DNA of 37,511 nt from Eggerthellaceae bacterium (GTDB lineage: Bacteria; Actinomycetota; Coriobacteriia; Coriobacteriales; Eggerthellaceae), in assembly GCA_017431165.1 (NCBI GenBank), contig JAFRLO010000015.1, positions 1-37,511 of the forward strand, given 5' to 3'. Positions 37,033-37,511 of this stretch are shown in pieces. Every line of letters starts with the position of its first letter. Position 1 is the first letter of the stretch. Both the position numbers and the translations under genes were made by a program. The notes below the pieces were generated by a model. It worked only from the letters and a program-made list of their open reading frames with translations. It was not told the origin of the DNA and ran no database searches.

Positions 37033-37068
37033 GGCGCGAATCCCCCGACAAACCAAGGGGATTGCGCC
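37033..37068 (-). other. Strong hairpin after the second XRE-cupin regulator
   Basis: GGCGC-AATCCCC and GGGGATT-GCGCC form a twelve-pair stem with a single bulged base and an 11-base loop, starting at the regulator's stop codon. On the - strand it is followed by GAAAATCAG rather than a U-tract, so it is not a classic terminator. It may limit read-through or protect the upstream mRNA, setting the regulator apart from the enzyme genes. Confidence 0.5.
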
Positions 37069-37511
37069 TAGATAATCGATCCCTCGCGAGGGCGCATGAC
37101 TATAGCGATGAACTTGCAGGGCTCACCGCCGATGGCGATCATGCCATGGCCACGTCCAGAGTCGTACAACACCAAATCGCCTGGACCTAAATCTTCAATG
37201 TGGTCCTCGTAAGCGAAACGCATCTTGCCAGAGATTATGAAATCGAGCTCCTGCCCTTTATGGTACGAAAGGTGGATTGGCTTATCTTGTTCTTCGGGAA
37301 CATACGGAGTCGTAACAACGAACGGCTCGCATACTTTATTCTTGAAGAAGGGTGCCTTATGAAGATATTCGAAACCAGCGCGCCTCTTCACCGAAAGGCC
37401 TTCACCTTCCCGTACGAGTGAATAACCCGTAAGGTGCGGAGCCTCTCCGGTAAGAATTTCGATGACATCAACGCCAAACTTCTCGGCGCACTTATAGAGG
37501 AAGGTGAAAGA
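37068..37511 (-). CDS. XRE-cupin regulator, copy 2 (N-terminus off window)
   Basis: The reading frame is open from the window edge for 147 codons to the TAG. The first visible residues, FLYKCAEKFGVDVIEILTGE, match the end of the helix-turn-helix domain of copy 1 (HMANEFGVEFTEILTG). A cupin barrel follows, with LSYHKGQELDFIISGKMRF and LGPGDLVLYDSGRGHGMIAIGG. The C-terminal end of both copies falls right after the barrel. A GTG at 37391 is internal and not the real start. It pairs with ligase copy 2 and probably regulates the operon; its ligand is unknown. Confidence 0.88.
   Translation of the reverse strand, partial: SFTFLYKCAEKFGVDVIEILTGEAPHLTGYSLVREGEGLSVKRRAGFEYLHKAPFFKNKVCEPFVVTTPYVPEEQDKPIHLSYHKGQELDFIISGKMRFAYEDHIEDLGPGDLVLYDSGRGHGMIAIGGEPCKFIAIVMRPREGSII

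Noticed and set aside
37068..37391. Stand-alone 107-residue cupin protein starting at the GTG at 37391
   Set aside because: The frame stays open to the window edge and the upstream residues match the end of the XRE domain of the paralogue, so it is the C-terminal part of a longer regulator.

Overview
The window reads as a stretch of a Coriobacteriia-type actinobacterial genome (probably Eggerthellales; this is inference). It is gene-dense, near 50% G+C, uses CGN arginine codons, and carries an actinobacterial-type integration host factor between a strong promoter and gmk. The order holA-rpsT-lepA-dus-hemW-hrcA-dnaJ-rsmE-mtaB-ybeY-dgkA-era-recO is a classic Gram-positive housekeeping block. 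The first ~1.25 kb is different: a groES tail and a groEL 5' two-thirds on the + strand, rich in AGA arginine codons as in Lachnospiraceae-like Firmicutes. It stops abruptly inside groEL against a dapB gene that is itself cut, in the opposite orientation. I read this as a chimeric join of two genomes, not biology.

Layout. 1-1253: foreign groES/groEL fragment. 1254-4908 (- strand): truncated dapB, pnp, rpsO and a TSCPD protein. rpsO has its own promoter and a leader that can fold as a three-way junction; rpsO and pnp are separated by a terminator and a perfect hairpin. 4951-13559 (- strand): recO, a zinc-ribbon/PASTA membrane protein, era, dgkA, ybeY, mtaB, rsmE, dnaJ and hrcA, headed by a promoter and a CIRCE operator. 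13564-20662 (- strand): hemW, dusB, lepA, rpsT (with an unusual C-terminal tail and a long structured leader), holA and thiI. 20684-21928 (- strand): rpoZ, gmk and mihF. 22192-27614 (- strand): the pyrimidine operon pyrR-pyrB-pyrC-pyrK-pyrD-pyrF, whose leader carries a PyrR-binding-loop-like hairpin and an SD-sequestering hairpin. 27717-29446 (+ strand): a UmuC/UvrX-like Y-family polymerase with a YolD-like partner, behind a perfect palindrome. 29455-37511 (- strand): a 2-oxoacid:ferredoxin oxidoreductase operon.

The last operon is the most distinctive. Read in transcription order it is: XRE-cupin regulator, AMP-forming acyl-CoA synthetase, MinD/ParA-like ATPase, 2x[4Fe-4S] ferredoxin subunit, VorB-like alpha subunit, TPP beta subunit, gamma subunit, second XRE-cupin regulator, second AMP-forming acyl-CoA synthetase, terminator. 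A regulator plus ligase pair therefore occurs on each side of a four-subunit ketoacid oxidoreductase and an uncharacterised ATPase. The enzymes could oxidise branched or aromatic 2-oxoacids to acyl-CoA, or run in reverse to carboxylate activated acids such as isovalerate or phenylacetate into amino-acid precursors.

The pyrimidine leader is the best regulatory find. One six-base segment can pair either with the PyrR-loop hairpin or with the sequence that encloses the Shine-Dalgarno of pyrR, which suggests a translational on/off switch. No CRISPR array, insertion sequence, rRNA or tRNA was recognised.
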